The position numbers were made by a program, and so were the translations under genes. A DNA stretch of 64,000 bases from CAYJLF01 sp964371055 (GTDB lineage: Bacteria; Eisenbacteria; RBG-16-71-46; CAIMUX01). Positions 41,623 to 49,931 of this stretch are shown piece by piece. Location of the stretch: the NCBI GenBank assembly GCA_964371055.1, contig CAYJLF010000014.1, forward strand, positions 1-64,000, written 5' to 3'. The notes beneath the pieces were generated by a model. The model ran no database searches, was not told where the DNA came from, and saw only the letters and a program-made list of their open reading frames with translations. Position 1 is the first letter of the stretch. Each line of letters starts with the position of its first letter.

Positions 41623-42913
41623 GCCCTTGAGTGGCATCCGGAGGATCCCCCGCCGTGGCGGGACGGCTTTCACCGCCGCCGTGGGGCCCGTCCTCCTCCT
41701 GTCGGCCGCACTCGCGCTCGTCGCTGGATGTGCGGGTTCGGGGCCGTCCGTGGAAATCCTGCGGAGGGACTTCGATCGCTACGAACGCGATGTCCTGACC
41801 CTCGCTCCGTCCGGACCTGCCGTCCAGGTCCTGGCGGATGCCCGCGCCGCTCGCGATGCGGCCGGATCGGGAAAGAAGGGGCGCGCGGGGCTGACCGGCG
41901 CCCTGGCGGACGCGCGTGCGGCTCTCGCCCTGGCCGAGATGGAGCGGGCGGAGCAACAGGCCGATGCCTGCCGCCGCGAGCTCGAGGCCTCCCGACGTGC
42001 CTGGGACGAGGCGTTGCGCACGCTGCTGCGGACCGAACAGGCCGCCCGTCGCGCCGCGTCGGATGTCCCGCACGAGGTCCCGACCCTGGAGGAGCCGCTG
42101 ACAGAGTGGCCGGCCACCGCGCTCGACGAAGCGGCTCTCCCACCCACCTCCGCCCCGGCGGTCGGTTCCGCGTGGGAAGCCTGGTCGGCCGCGGCGCGCG
42201 AACTCCGGGTTCCGACCGCCGACCTGGACGATCGCTACGCCCTGCTCATCGCGGGCTCGGTCGACGGAAAGCCCGAGGCGCGGGCACGGAGCCTCTTGAG
42301 CGCGGGTCGGGTCGTACAGGAACTGGAAGCTCGAGTGCGGAGGGCCTCCGCGCAGGAGTCGTGCGCCCGCGCGTCGGAGGTCCAGGCCCGCACCTCCGCG
42401 GCGCGCGATGCGGCGCTCCGAGGCACGCTCGAACTCGAGCGCGGCCTGGCGGACGCCCTGCGGTCGCAGATCGAACAGACCCGGGCCGAGGCCGAGACGC
42501 GCCAGGAGCAGCTCTTCGGAGCCCTCCAGCAGCTGGAGGGGAAGTTCGCCCGCATCAGCCAGGATGCGCGCGGCACGATCGTCAGCCTGGCCGACATCCT
42601 GTTCGACTTCAACCGCGCCACCCTCAAGCGGGATGTCGAGTTCAGCCTCGTGCGCGTGGCCACGATCCTGAACCAGTTCCCCGAAATGAAGATTCGGGTC
42701 GAGGGACACACCGACAACATCGGGCGGGCCGAGTACAACCTCGAGCTCTCGCAGCGGCGCGCGCAGGCGGTCCATGACTTCCTGGACGCGCAGGGAGTTG
42801 CGGCGGCGCGGATGTCGGTCGAGGGATTCGGACTGACGCGCCCGGTCGCCGACAACGACACTCCAGAGGGCCGGCAACGCAACCGCCGGGTCGACCTGGT
42901 GATCGAGGAGTAG
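41612..42913 (+). CDS. OmpA-family peptidoglycan-associated lipoprotein with coiled coil
   Basis: The protein has 433 residues; start ATG 41612 or 41615 after AAGGAGGG. A signal peptide with lipobox LVAGC (Cys near residue 40) predicts lipidation. Residues about 60-310 are Ala/Arg/Glu-rich and helical, probably coiled coil (EMERAEQQADACRRELEASR, LRSQIEQTRAEAETRQEQLF). The C-terminal OmpA/MotB domain (about 320-430) has LADILFDFNRATLKRDVEF, IRVEGHTDNIGRAEYNLELS and NRRVDLVIEE, binding peptidoglycan. It should tie the outer membrane to the cell wall. It overlaps the Nfu-N gene and is followed 5 nt later by a membrane protein gene. Confidence 0.88.
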   Translation: MMHEPLSGIRRIPRRGGTAFTAAVGPVLLLSAALALVAGCAGSGPSVEILRRDFDRYERDVLTLAPSGPAVQVLADARAARDAAGSGKKGRAGLTGALADARAALALAEMERAEQQADACRRELEASRRAWDEALRTLLRTEQAARRAASDVPHEVPTLEEPLTEWPATALDEAALPPTSAPAVGSAWEAWSAAARELRVPTADLDDRYALLIAGSVDGKPEARARSLLSAGRVVQELEARVRRASAQESCARASEVQARTSAARDAALRGTLELERGLADALRSQIEQTRAEAETRQEQLFGALQQLEGKFARISQDARGTIVSLADILFDFNRATLKRDVEFSLVRVATILNQFPEMKIRVEGHTDNIGRAEYNLELSQRRAQAVHDFLDAQGVAAARMSVEGFGLTRPVADNDTPEGRQRNRRVDLVIEE

Positions 42914-42918
42914 CGATC

Positions 42919-43638
42919 TTGCCCGACGATGCCGGCGGCCGGGGATCCGACGGCCGCCCTGCACGGCGGCGGCGTGCCGTCCCACCCGCCCGGCTGATCG
43001 GTCTGCTGCTCTTTCTGCCGGTGCCGCTGGTGCTCATCCTCTTCACCCGCCTCCCCTTCGGCGGGATCTCGATCCTCGCGGGCCTCCTGCTGATGGCGAC
43101 CCATCAGCTCTACGCCCGCCCCTGGGCCGCGCGACGCTCCGGCGAGCGCTGCCTGTGGTGCGGACGATCGATCCCGCCCTCGGCCACGGATCGACCAGGG
43201 GCCGGGCTCGTGCTCACCGTCGCCGATCCGCGGGGCGTCCTCTCGTGGGGAGCGTGCGGCGAGGCGCACCTCGCCTCGGCGGTCGAGGCCCTGCGGCGCG
43301 CGTGGCGCCAGCGGCTCCTGCTGCGCGCGGGGATCCTGGGCGCCCTCGTCCTCTACCTGGGGACGGCGATTCCAGCCTCTTTGGGCTGGATCGGGCCGAT
43401 CACGACGGGCGACGCATCGGCCATCTTCCGCTTCGGCATCGCGGTCACGGTCCTGATCTACTCCTGGCCGTGGCCGGCCCGGAGAGGGACCCCGGGCGGC
43501 CCGCTGCGCGCCCCCTTCCCGATGCACGTTCCGGCGCTCATCGGCGTAGCGACCGTGCTCTGGCTCTTCCGCCTGGTCGGCTTCCTCTGGCTGGTTCAGT
43601 CGATCGCGCACCTGGCGCGTCGATCGGTCTCTGCCTAA
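42919..43638 (+). CDS. Membrane protein with zinc-ribbon-like loop
   Basis: The protein has 239 residues from TTG 42919 with GAGGAG upstream, 5 nt after the OmpA gene. It has five predicted membrane segments (LIGLLLFLPVPLVLILFT, ISILAGLLLMATHQLYA, LLLRAGILGALVLYLG, FRFGIAVTVLIYSWPW, ALIGVATVLWLFRLVGFLWL). A loop of about 65 residues after the second segment holds RCLWCGRSIPPS and WGACGEAH, a CxxC...C..H set that could bind zinc. I recognise no family. The stop is shared convergently with the reductase gene (CTAA, 43635-43638). Confidence 0.65.
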   Translation: MPDDAGGRGSDGRPARRRRAVPPARLIGLLLFLPVPLVLILFTRLPFGGISILAGLLLMATHQLYARPWAARRSGERCLWCGRSIPPSATDRPGAGLVLTVADPRGVLSWGACGEAHLASAVEALRRAWRQRLLLRAGILGALVLYLGTAIPASLGWIGPITTGDASAIFRFGIAVTVLIYSWPWPARRGTPGGPLRAPFPMHVPALIGVATVLWLFRLVGFLWLVQSIAHLARRSVSA

Positions 43639-44627
43639 CGGAAGAGCGTCACCGGGCGCGGCTTGTTCCCGAGGATCTGCTCGATCCGTTCCATCACCGC
43701 GTCGTCGAGCTTCGGCAGGACGTCCATCGCACCGAGGTTGTCGCGGAGTTGCTGGACGTTCGATGCTCCCAAGAGGACGGTGCTGACGTCGGGATTGCGC
43801 GCGCACCACGCGATGGCCAGTTGCGCCAGCGTGCAGCCGAGGTCGGCCGCCACGGGCCGAAGCTTCTCGACCACTTCGACCCGCTGCCGCGCCTCCTCAT
43901 CCTCGAAGCGGGGTCGCAGCCACTCGTAGCCCGGCAGCGTGCCGCGCGTGCCGTCCGGGACGCCGTCGCGGTACTTTCCGGTCAGGAGCCCCGAAGCGAG
44001 CGGACTCCAGATCGTGGTGCCGAGGCCGATCTCGCGGTAGAGGCGGGCATACTCCTTCTCCACCCGTTCGCGGGTGAACATGTTGTATTGCGGCTGTTCC
44101 ATCGTGGGCGGGATCAGGTGCTCGCGGCGGGCCACCGCGTTGGCCTCCATGATCTGCTGGGCGCTCCACTCGCTCGTGCCCCAGTAGAAGGCGAGGCCGT
44201 TGCGCACCAGGTCGCTCATGGCCCAGACCGTCTCCTCGATCGGGGTCTTCGGATCTGGCCGGTGGCAGTAGACGAGATCGACGTACTCCATCTGCAGCCG
44301 CTCCAGCGCCGCGTCGATCCCCTCCATGATGTGCTTACGGGAGAGCCCCTTGTCATTCGGCCCCGGGCCGCCCCAGAAGATCTTGGTCGCGATGACCCAA
44401 TCCGCCCGCCGGAACCCCTCGCGCGCGAAGACGCGCCCGAGGACCTCTTCCGCCTTGCCGTCGGCATAGACCTCGGCCGTGTCGATGAAGTTCACTCCCG
44501 CCTCGCGCGCGGTCAGGATGCACTCACGGGCGACCTCATCGCCGACCTGCTGTCCCCAGGTGACCCACGTTCCGAGTGACAGGACCGAGACCGAAAGGCC
44601 GCTGCGACCGAGTTGACGGTATTCCAT
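43635..44627 (-). CDS. Aldo/keto reductase (potassium-channel beta-subunit/YghZ-like)
   Basis: The protein has 330 residues from ATG 44627 (AGGGAGGG). It is a TIM-barrel NADPH-dependent oxidoreductase. The catalytic tetrad is visible: Asp and Tyr in FIDTAEVYADGKAEEVLG, Lys in VIATKIFWGG, His in DLVYCHRPD. Cofactor-binding blocks are FYWGTSEWSAQQI, TIWSPLASGLLTGKY and STVLLGASNVQQLRDN. The closest style is the KCNAB/YghZ group that reduces aldehydes such as methylglyoxal. It stands alone, divergent from ccmF. Confidence 0.9.
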   Translation of the reverse strand: MEYRQLGRSGLSVSVLSLGTWVTWGQQVGDEVARECILTAREAGVNFIDTAEVYADGKAEEVLGRVFAREGFRRADWVIATKIFWGGPGPNDKGLSRKHIMEGIDAALERLQMEYVDLVYCHRPDPKTPIEETVWAMSDLVRNGLAFYWGTSEWSAQQIMEANAVARREHLIPPTMEQPQYNMFTRERVEKEYARLYREIGLGTTIWSPLASGLLTGKYRDGVPDGTRGTLPGYEWLRPRFEDEEARQRVEVVEKLRPVAADLGCTLAQLAIAWCARNPDVSTVLLGASNVQQLRDNLGAMDVLPKLDDAVMERIEQILGNKPRPVTLFR

Positions 44628-44927
44628 GGATCGATTCCCTCCCTTTCCGGGCCCACCGGCCGCCGGAGGTTGGATGATGCTGCCCGCGCGGAGATCGTTC
44701 CAGCGTTGAATGACCCGGCCGCCCAGGGCGCCCGGCCGGCCGGGTCGCAGCGCCAACCGAGGCCGCAGACCGCCCCTTCCGCCGGGACCACGCTTTCTGG
44801 CATCATGTCCGGTTCGCGCCCGCAGGCTGTCCGCCCGGCGGAGAGCCGTCCTGGATCGGTCCGCCCCCGGTGGCCAGGCGGGGACTGCAAGTCCCCGGCT
44901 CGCCCGGGAGCATGCCCTGGAGTCGAG
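44628..44927. other. Divergent intergenic region with small palindrome
   Basis: These 300 bp between the reductase and ccmF show no gene. A perfect palindrome (GGGGACT-GCA-AGTCCCC, 44880-44896) lies 31 nt before the ccmF start. It could form an RNA hairpin in the ccmF leader or bind a regulator. Confidence 0.45.
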
Positions 44928-47165
44928 ATGACCGCTGGATCCATCGTCCTGAAGCTCGCGTTCGTTCTCTTCGTCGCCGCCTTTGTCCTCGGGCTCGGAT
45001 GGGCCCGGGGACGGCGTGACTGGGAACGCCCCTTCCGCTGGGCCTACGGCGGCATGACCGGCCTCCTCGTCGTCGCGTCGATCCTGCTCTACCGCGCGAT
45101 CCTGACCCACGACTTCCGCTTCGAGTACGTGATCGGGTACACCTCGCGGGACCTCGATCCGGTCTACCTCTGGTCAGCGTTCTGGGGCGGGCAGGAGGGG
45201 ACCTATCTTCTCTGGGCCCTCTTCGCGGCCGGCTTCGGGTACCTGCTGATCCGAGGCACCTGGCAACGTCCGGCCGTGATGGCGGCCTGGACGGGAACGG
45301 TCGGCGTGCTCCTCTTCTTCATGATGAATCGTCACGGCGACCCCTTCCGTCTGGCCGCCACGGTGCCGCCCGACGGCCGCGGGCTCAACCCGCTCCTTCA
45401 GGATCCCTGGATGGCGGCCCACCCGCCGATCGTCTTCCTCGGCTACGCCGCCATGACGGTGCCCGCGGTGCTGGCCTGGGTGGCCGCGATCAGGCGGGAT
45501 GAGTCGACCTGGGCCCCGATCGCGCTGCGCTGGGCGCTGACCGCCTTCCTCGTGCTGGGGACCGGGATCATCATGGGAGGGATCTGGGCCTACAAGGTGC
45601 TCGGCTGGGGCGGGTTCTGGGGATGGGATCCGGTCGAGAACGCCTCCCTGATTCCATGGATCGTGAGCGCCGCCCTGATTCACGGACTCCTGGTCCAGCA
45701 ATCGACCAAGGGGCTGCGTCTCTCCAATCTGCTGTTGGCGATGGCGGGGTACATCCTCGTCCTTTACGCCACCTTCCTCACGCGCAGCGGCGTCCTGGCC
45801 GACTTCTCGGTCCACTCCTTCCCGAAGGGATCGATCTACGGCTGGCTCCTGGGAGCGATCATCGCGTCGCTCGTCGTCAGCGCCTTCGCCCTCGCCCGCC
45901 GGCGGGCGCGGGACGAGGCCCCGATGGAGAGCCGTCTCGCCTGGCCGCTCGTCCTCTCCACCTCCATCGTCGTCCTCGCCGTTTCGGCCCTGCTCGTGCT
46001 GATCGGGACCTCGTGGCCGATCCTCTCCTCCGCGTTCGGGAAGCCCTCGACTCCGACTGCGCCGTTCTACAACCAGGTCAACCTTCCGCTCTACGTGATC
46101 CTCTTGGCGGCGCTCGGCCTCGGGCCCTTCCTCGCATGGGTACCGCTGCCGCCGCGGCTCTGGCTGCGCCGGCTCATTCCTTCCCTCGCCGTCGCCCTGC
46201 TCGGCACCGCGGCGGCGGTCGCGCTCGGCGGGCGCGGCGTGGGGTCGATCGTCCTCTTCTTCTTCGCCCTCCTCGCCCTGGCCAGCAATGTCGCGCGGCT
46301 CATCGAGGTGGGACGGAGGCGCGCGCTCCAGATCGGCGCGCCCCTGGCGCACGCCGGGTTCGCGCTGATGTTCGTCGGCATCGTGGCCGGCGAGGCCTGG
46401 GATCGCGCGGCGGAACTGCGGCTGCCGATCGGGCAGCCGCAGAGCGCCTTCGGCCACACCCTGACCTACGAGGGGTTCGTCGAGGGAAGCGAGCCGGAGG
46501 ACCTGTGGGCCGTCCGGGTGCAGAACCGGGCCGGACGCGAGACCACGACCGCGCTCACCATGTACCAGATGGAGAATGGGCAGATCTTCAAGAAGCCGGC
46601 CATCCTGCGACAGGCAGGCGGTGACCTCTACATCTCGCCGATCAGTCTCGACGTGGAGCGAGGCGGCGGCGGAGCGCGACTGACCCTGGTCAAGGGAGAG
46701 CCGCTCCAGGGCGACGGGGTCACCTACACCTTCCTGCGCTACGACATGAGCCAGGCCGACGGCATGACGGGCGGCGGCGGCATGCGCGTCGACGCCATCG
46801 TCCGCGTGGAGCGCTCGGGGAGGGCCGACACCCTCTCGCTGCCGCTCCAGGTCGCCGGCGGCGGGATGCAGGGGATGCCGGTCCCGGTGCCCGGCCTCGG
46901 GGGATCCACCCTCACCTTTGAACGGATGTCGGTCGAAAGCGCCTCGATTCAGCTCCTGCTCAGCCGGCCGGCGGAGGAAGCGAAGGGACAGCCGGAAGCG
47001 CTGCTCGTCGAGACCAGCGTGAAGCCGTTCCTCTGGGTGCTCTGGCTCGGCACCGGCCTGCTCATCGCCGGATGCATCCTGGCCGTGATCCGGCGGACCG
47101 TGGAGCGCCACGCGCCGGCGAGGGTGACCGCTCCGACGCTTGATGGCGCACGCGCTTCCCGGTAG
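44928..47165 (+). CDS. ccmF: Cytochrome c-type biogenesis protein CcmF (heme lyase)
   Basis: The protein has 745 residues; ATG 44928 with GGAG 6-7 nt upstream. It is a polytopic membrane protein of the HHA family. The heme-handling WWD motif reads GWGGFWGWDPVENASLIPW (about 226-244), followed by His in ALIHGLLVQQ. Other signatures are YLWSAFWGGQEGTYLLWALF, HPPIVFLGYAAMTVPA, FLTRSGVLADFSVHSF and PLAHAGFALMFVGIVAGE. A periplasmic beta-rich domain of about 190 residues precedes the last membrane segment. It ligates heme to apocytochrome c in System I maturation. No other ccm genes are in the window, which is unusual. The tail of the gene contains the asnS promoter. Confidence 0.93.
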   Translation: MTAGSIVLKLAFVLFVAAFVLGLGWARGRRDWERPFRWAYGGMTGLLVVASILLYRAILTHDFRFEYVIGYTSRDLDPVYLWSAFWGGQEGTYLLWALFAAGFGYLLIRGTWQRPAVMAAWTGTVGVLLFFMMNRHGDPFRLAATVPPDGRGLNPLLQDPWMAAHPPIVFLGYAAMTVPAVLAWVAAIRRDESTWAPIALRWALTAFLVLGTGIIMGGIWAYKVLGWGGFWGWDPVENASLIPWIVSAALIHGLLVQQSTKGLRLSNLLLAMAGYILVLYATFLTRSGVLADFSVHSFPKGSIYGWLLGAIIASLVVSAFALARRRARDEAPMESRLAWPLVLSTSIVVLAVSALLVLIGTSWPILSSAFGKPSTPTAPFYNQVNLPLYVILLAALGLGPFLAWVPLPPRLWLRRLIPSLAVALLGTAAAVALGGRGVGSIVLFFFALLALASNVARLIEVGRRRALQIGAPLAHAGFALMFVGIVAGEAWDRAAELRLPIGQPQSAFGHTLTYEGFVEGSEPEDLWAVRVQNRAGRETTTALTMYQMENGQIFKKPAILRQAGGDLYISPISLDVERGGGGARLTLVKGEPLQGDGVTYTFLRYDMSQADGMTGGGGMRVDAIVRVERSGRADTLSLPLQVAGGGMQGMPVPVPGLGGSTLTFERMSVESASIQLLLSRPAEEAKGQPEALLVETSVKPFLWVLWLGTGLLIAGCILAVIRRTVERHAPARVTAPTLDGARASR

Positions 47166-47168
47166 ACT
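47140..47168 (+). promoter_or_regulatory. Leaderless promoter TTGATG-17-TAGACT for asnS
   Basis: TTGATG (47140-47145) and TAGACT (47163-47168) have a 17-bp spacer. The -10 box includes the ccmF stop codon and lies 8 nt before the asnS ATG at 47177. No ribosome site is present, so asnS is probably read from a leaderless mRNA. Confidence 0.65.
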
Positions 47169-47176
47169 GCGCGACC

Positions 47177-48586
47177 ATGAAGATCCACGATGAACTCCGC
47201 ATCGCCGACCTGCTTGCCGGGCGGCTGGAGGCCGGCTCTCGCGTCCGGGTTCGCGGCTGGGTTCGCACGCGGCGCGACTCCAAGGCCGGCTTCTCGTTTC
47301 TCCACGTCAGCGATGGTTCGTGCTTCGACCCCCTCCAGGTGGTCGCGCCGGCCGACCTGCCGAATTACGCCTCCGAGGTGCAGAGACTGACGGCCGGCTG
47401 CGCGGTCGTGGCCGACGGTGAGCTGATCCGCTCCGAGGGAAAGGGACAGGCCTTCGAGGTCCGCGCCTCCTCGGTCACGGTCGTCGGCTGGGTTGAGGAT
47501 CCCGACACCTACCCGATCCAGCCCAAGCAGCACACCTATGAGTTCCTGCGGGAGGTCGCCCACCTGCGCCCCCGCACCAACTCCTTCGGCGCCCTGACGA
47601 GGGTACGGCACTGCCTGGCGATGGCGATCCACCGCTTCTACCACGAACGCGGGTTCTTCTGGGTTCACACGCCGATCATCACCGCCAGCGACGCCGAGGG
47701 GGCGGGGCAGCTCTTTCGCGTTTCGACGCTCGACCTCCTCCATCTCCCGCAGACGCCGGATGGAGCGATCGATTTCTCCGACGACTTCTTCGGACGCCCG
47801 GCCTTCCTGACGGTTTCGGGGCAGCTCAGCGTCGAGACCCATTGCCAGGCTCTCTCCCGCGTCTACACGTTCGGTCCCACCTTCCGCGCGGAGAACTCGA
47901 ACACCAGCCGTCACCTGGCCGAGTTCTGGATGATCGAGCCGGAACTCGCCTTCGCCGATCTCGCCGCCGACGCCGACCTGGCGGAGGATTTCCTCCGTTA
48001 CATTTTCCAGGCGGTGCTGGAGGAACGCGCCGACGACATGGCCTTCTTCCGGCAGCGGGTCGACCCGGGCTGCGTGGATCGCCTGGAGCAGTTCGTGGCC
48101 TCGAGCTTCGAGCGGATGGAGTACACCGAGGCGGTCCGACGGCTGGAGCAATCGGGCCAGCCGTTCGAGTACCCGGTGCGCTGGGGGATCGACCTGCAGT
48201 CCGAACACGAGCGCTATCTGACCGAGACTCTGGTCGGGCGTCCGGTCGTCCTCATGAATTACCCGAAAGAGATCAAGGCGTTCTACATGCGGCTGAACGA
48301 CGACGAAAAGACCGTGGCGGCGATGGACGTGCTCGCCCCCGGCATCGGCGAGATCGTCGGCGGCAGCCAGCGCGAGGAACGTCTCGATGTGCTCGACCGT
48401 CGGATCGCGGAGATGGACCTCGACGCGTCAGCCTACTGGTGGTACCGGGATCTTCGTCGTTACGGCACGGTTCCCCACGCGGGCTTCGGCCTCGGCTTCG
48501 AGCGCGCGATCATGTACGTCACCGGGATGGCGAACATCCGTGACGTCATCCCGTTCCCGCGGACGCCGAAGAGCGCGGAGTTCTAG
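47177..48586 (+). CDS. asnS: Asparaginyl-tRNA synthetase
   Basis: The protein has 469 residues, usual length. The N-terminal OB-fold binds the anticodon (VRVRGWVRTRRDSKAGFSFLHV). The class II core has motif 1 near RFYHERGFFWVHTPIITASDAEGAG, motif 2 FRAENSNTSRHLAEFWMIEPE, and motif 3 GFGLGFERAIMYVTGMANIRDVIPFPR. SDAEGAGQLF and LSVETHCQALSRVYTFGPTFRAE separate AsnRS from AspRS. It attaches asparagine to tRNA-Asn directly. The gene starts 11 nt after ccmF without a ribosome site (see promoter). Confidence 0.95.
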   Translation: MKIHDELRIADLLAGRLEAGSRVRVRGWVRTRRDSKAGFSFLHVSDGSCFDPLQVVAPADLPNYASEVQRLTAGCAVVADGELIRSEGKGQAFEVRASSVTVVGWVEDPDTYPIQPKQHTYEFLREVAHLRPRTNSFGALTRVRHCLAMAIHRFYHERGFFWVHTPIITASDAEGAGQLFRVSTLDLLHLPQTPDGAIDFSDDFFGRPAFLTVSGQLSVETHCQALSRVYTFGPTFRAENSNTSRHLAEFWMIEPELAFADLAADADLAEDFLRYIFQAVLEERADDMAFFRQRVDPGCVDRLEQFVASSFERMEYTEAVRRLEQSGQPFEYPVRWGIDLQSEHERYLTETLVGRPVVLMNYPKEIKAFYMRLNDDEKTVAAMDVLAPGIGEIVGGSQREERLDVLDRRIAEMDLDASAYWWYRDLRRYGTVPHAGFGLGFERAIMYVTGMANIRDVIPFPRTPKSAEF

Positions 48587-48620
48587 CAGGTCCATACAGG
48601 CTGGACAGGGTAGACCGGCC

Positions 48621-49811
48621 TCATGACGGCCGCTTCTCCGATCGGATCGAGCGCGCCAGGCGGAACCCGGCGCTATGGTTGAACGAACCGGGATCCCGCG
48701 CGCCGCGGGCGGCGGAACGGCAGTGGATCGACCAGTTCGCCCAGGCGCCGCCCCGGAGCGCCCGGGTCAGCCCTGTTTCGGGGCCGGCCGGCTCCACCAC
48801 CGGGCCGTCGGGATAGGCGCCCATCCAGTCCCAGCACCACTCCATGACATTGCCGTGCATGTCGACCAGCCCCCACGGATTCGGCAGCTTCTCTCCCACC
48901 GGGTGGCTGCGTTCATCGGAGTTGCCGCAGAAGTACGCGGCGGGATCGAGGTCGGGGTTGACCCCGCAATGGAGATCGGCGATCGGCCCCGAGCTGAAGG
49001 CGGACGAGGTCCCGGCCCGGCAGGCGTACTCCCACTCCGCCTCGGTCGGCAGCCGGTACGACGTGGAGGTCGTGTCCCACCAGACGGTCCCCGCCACGAT
49101 GTGATGACCGACGCGGATCGTATCGGCCGCCAGTTGGTAGGCCGGCCGCACTCCCTCCTCCTCGCTCTTCTGGATGCAGAAGGCGATGCAGTCGAACCAG
49201 GTCACCGTTTCCACCGGCCGGGCGTCGCCGCGGAAGAAGGAGGGATTCCACCCCATCACCTCTTGCCATTCCTCCTGCGTCACCTCGTGTTCGGCCAACC
49301 GGAACGGTCGGTCGAGACGGACCTCGTGGCGCACCTCATCCGTCCTCCGGCCCGACTCCTCGTCCGGGCTCCCCATGAAGAACGAACCGGCCGGAATCAT
49401 GACGAATCCCTCGAGGGGGACCGACGGCACGTCCTCCGTGACGGAGACGATGCGCGACGAGACGGCGGTCTGTCCGCTCAGGTCGCGGGCTTCCAGGGAG
49501 ACCTTTGCGCTCACGGCCTGATCGAAACGATGAACCGCCTGCTTCGAGCGGTTCCACTCCGTATCCCAGATGCCGTCGCTCTCCCAATCCCAGCGGACGG
49601 AGAGCGAGTCGGTGGGGTCCTCCGCGTCGCGGGTGCACGAGGCGTCGAAACCGACCTCCGTCCCCGGCGGCGCCTGGAGCGGGGAGGCGATGAAGCAGGC
49701 GACCGGAGGCGCGTCGACCGGTCCGGATGGGCCGGCGTCATCCCCGCCGCAGCCGGCCGCCAGCAGCACGACTCCGGCCAGGAGCGCGACCACCGCGCGG
49801 CGCGGCATCAT
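48621..49811 (-). CDS. FGE-sulfatase-like lipoprotein with PKD-type domain
   Basis: The protein has 396 residues; ATG 49811 (a second ATG follows directly). A lipoprotein signal ends LLAAGCGG (Cys about 21). A PKD-like beta domain (about 35-125; ACFIASPLQAPPGTEVGFDAS, VRWDWESDGIWDTEWN) precedes a formylglycine-generating-enzyme-like domain (about 135-390; FVMIPAGSFFMGSPDEES, EHEVTQEEWQEVMGWNPSFF, YRLPTEAEWEYACRAG, NPWGLVDMHGNVMEWCWDWM, LRGGAWANWSIHCRSAAR, GFRLAR). True FGEs have two cysteines in the RGG...C....C loop. Here only one is seen, so catalysis is unlikely; a binding role is more likely. It would be tethered to the envelope. Confidence 0.85.
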   Translation of the reverse strand: MMPRRAVVALLAGVVLLAAGCGGDDAGPSGPVDAPPVACFIASPLQAPPGTEVGFDASCTRDAEDPTDSLSVRWDWESDGIWDTEWNRSKQAVHRFDQAVSAKVSLEARDLSGQTAVSSRIVSVTEDVPSVPLEGFVMIPAGSFFMGSPDEESGRRTDEVRHEVRLDRPFRLAEHEVTQEEWQEVMGWNPSFFRGDARPVETVTWFDCIAFCIQKSEEEGVRPAYQLAADTIRVGHHIVAGTVWWDTTSTSYRLPTEAEWEYACRAGTSSAFSSGPIADLHCGVNPDLDPAAYFCGNSDERSHPVGEKLPNPWGLVDMHGNVMEWCWDWMGAYPDGPVVEPAGPETGLTRALRGGAWANWSIHCRSAARGARDPGSFNHSAGFRLARSIRSEKRPS

Positions 49812-49931
49812 CCCCAGATCCGTGCACCTCTCTGCCGCCACGCGATACTCCGCTCTGCGCGCTCGCGCGCGCGTTCCCGACCACTCTCCCGCCCGGTCCG
49901 TCGCGTCCTCTCCCTCTCCGGCGGCGTCCGC

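Noticed and set aside
45174..47111. Minus-strand long frame opposite ccmF
   Set aside because: Arg/Gly/Glu/Asp-rich low-complexity text with no motif; the plus strand encodes an unmistakable CcmF.
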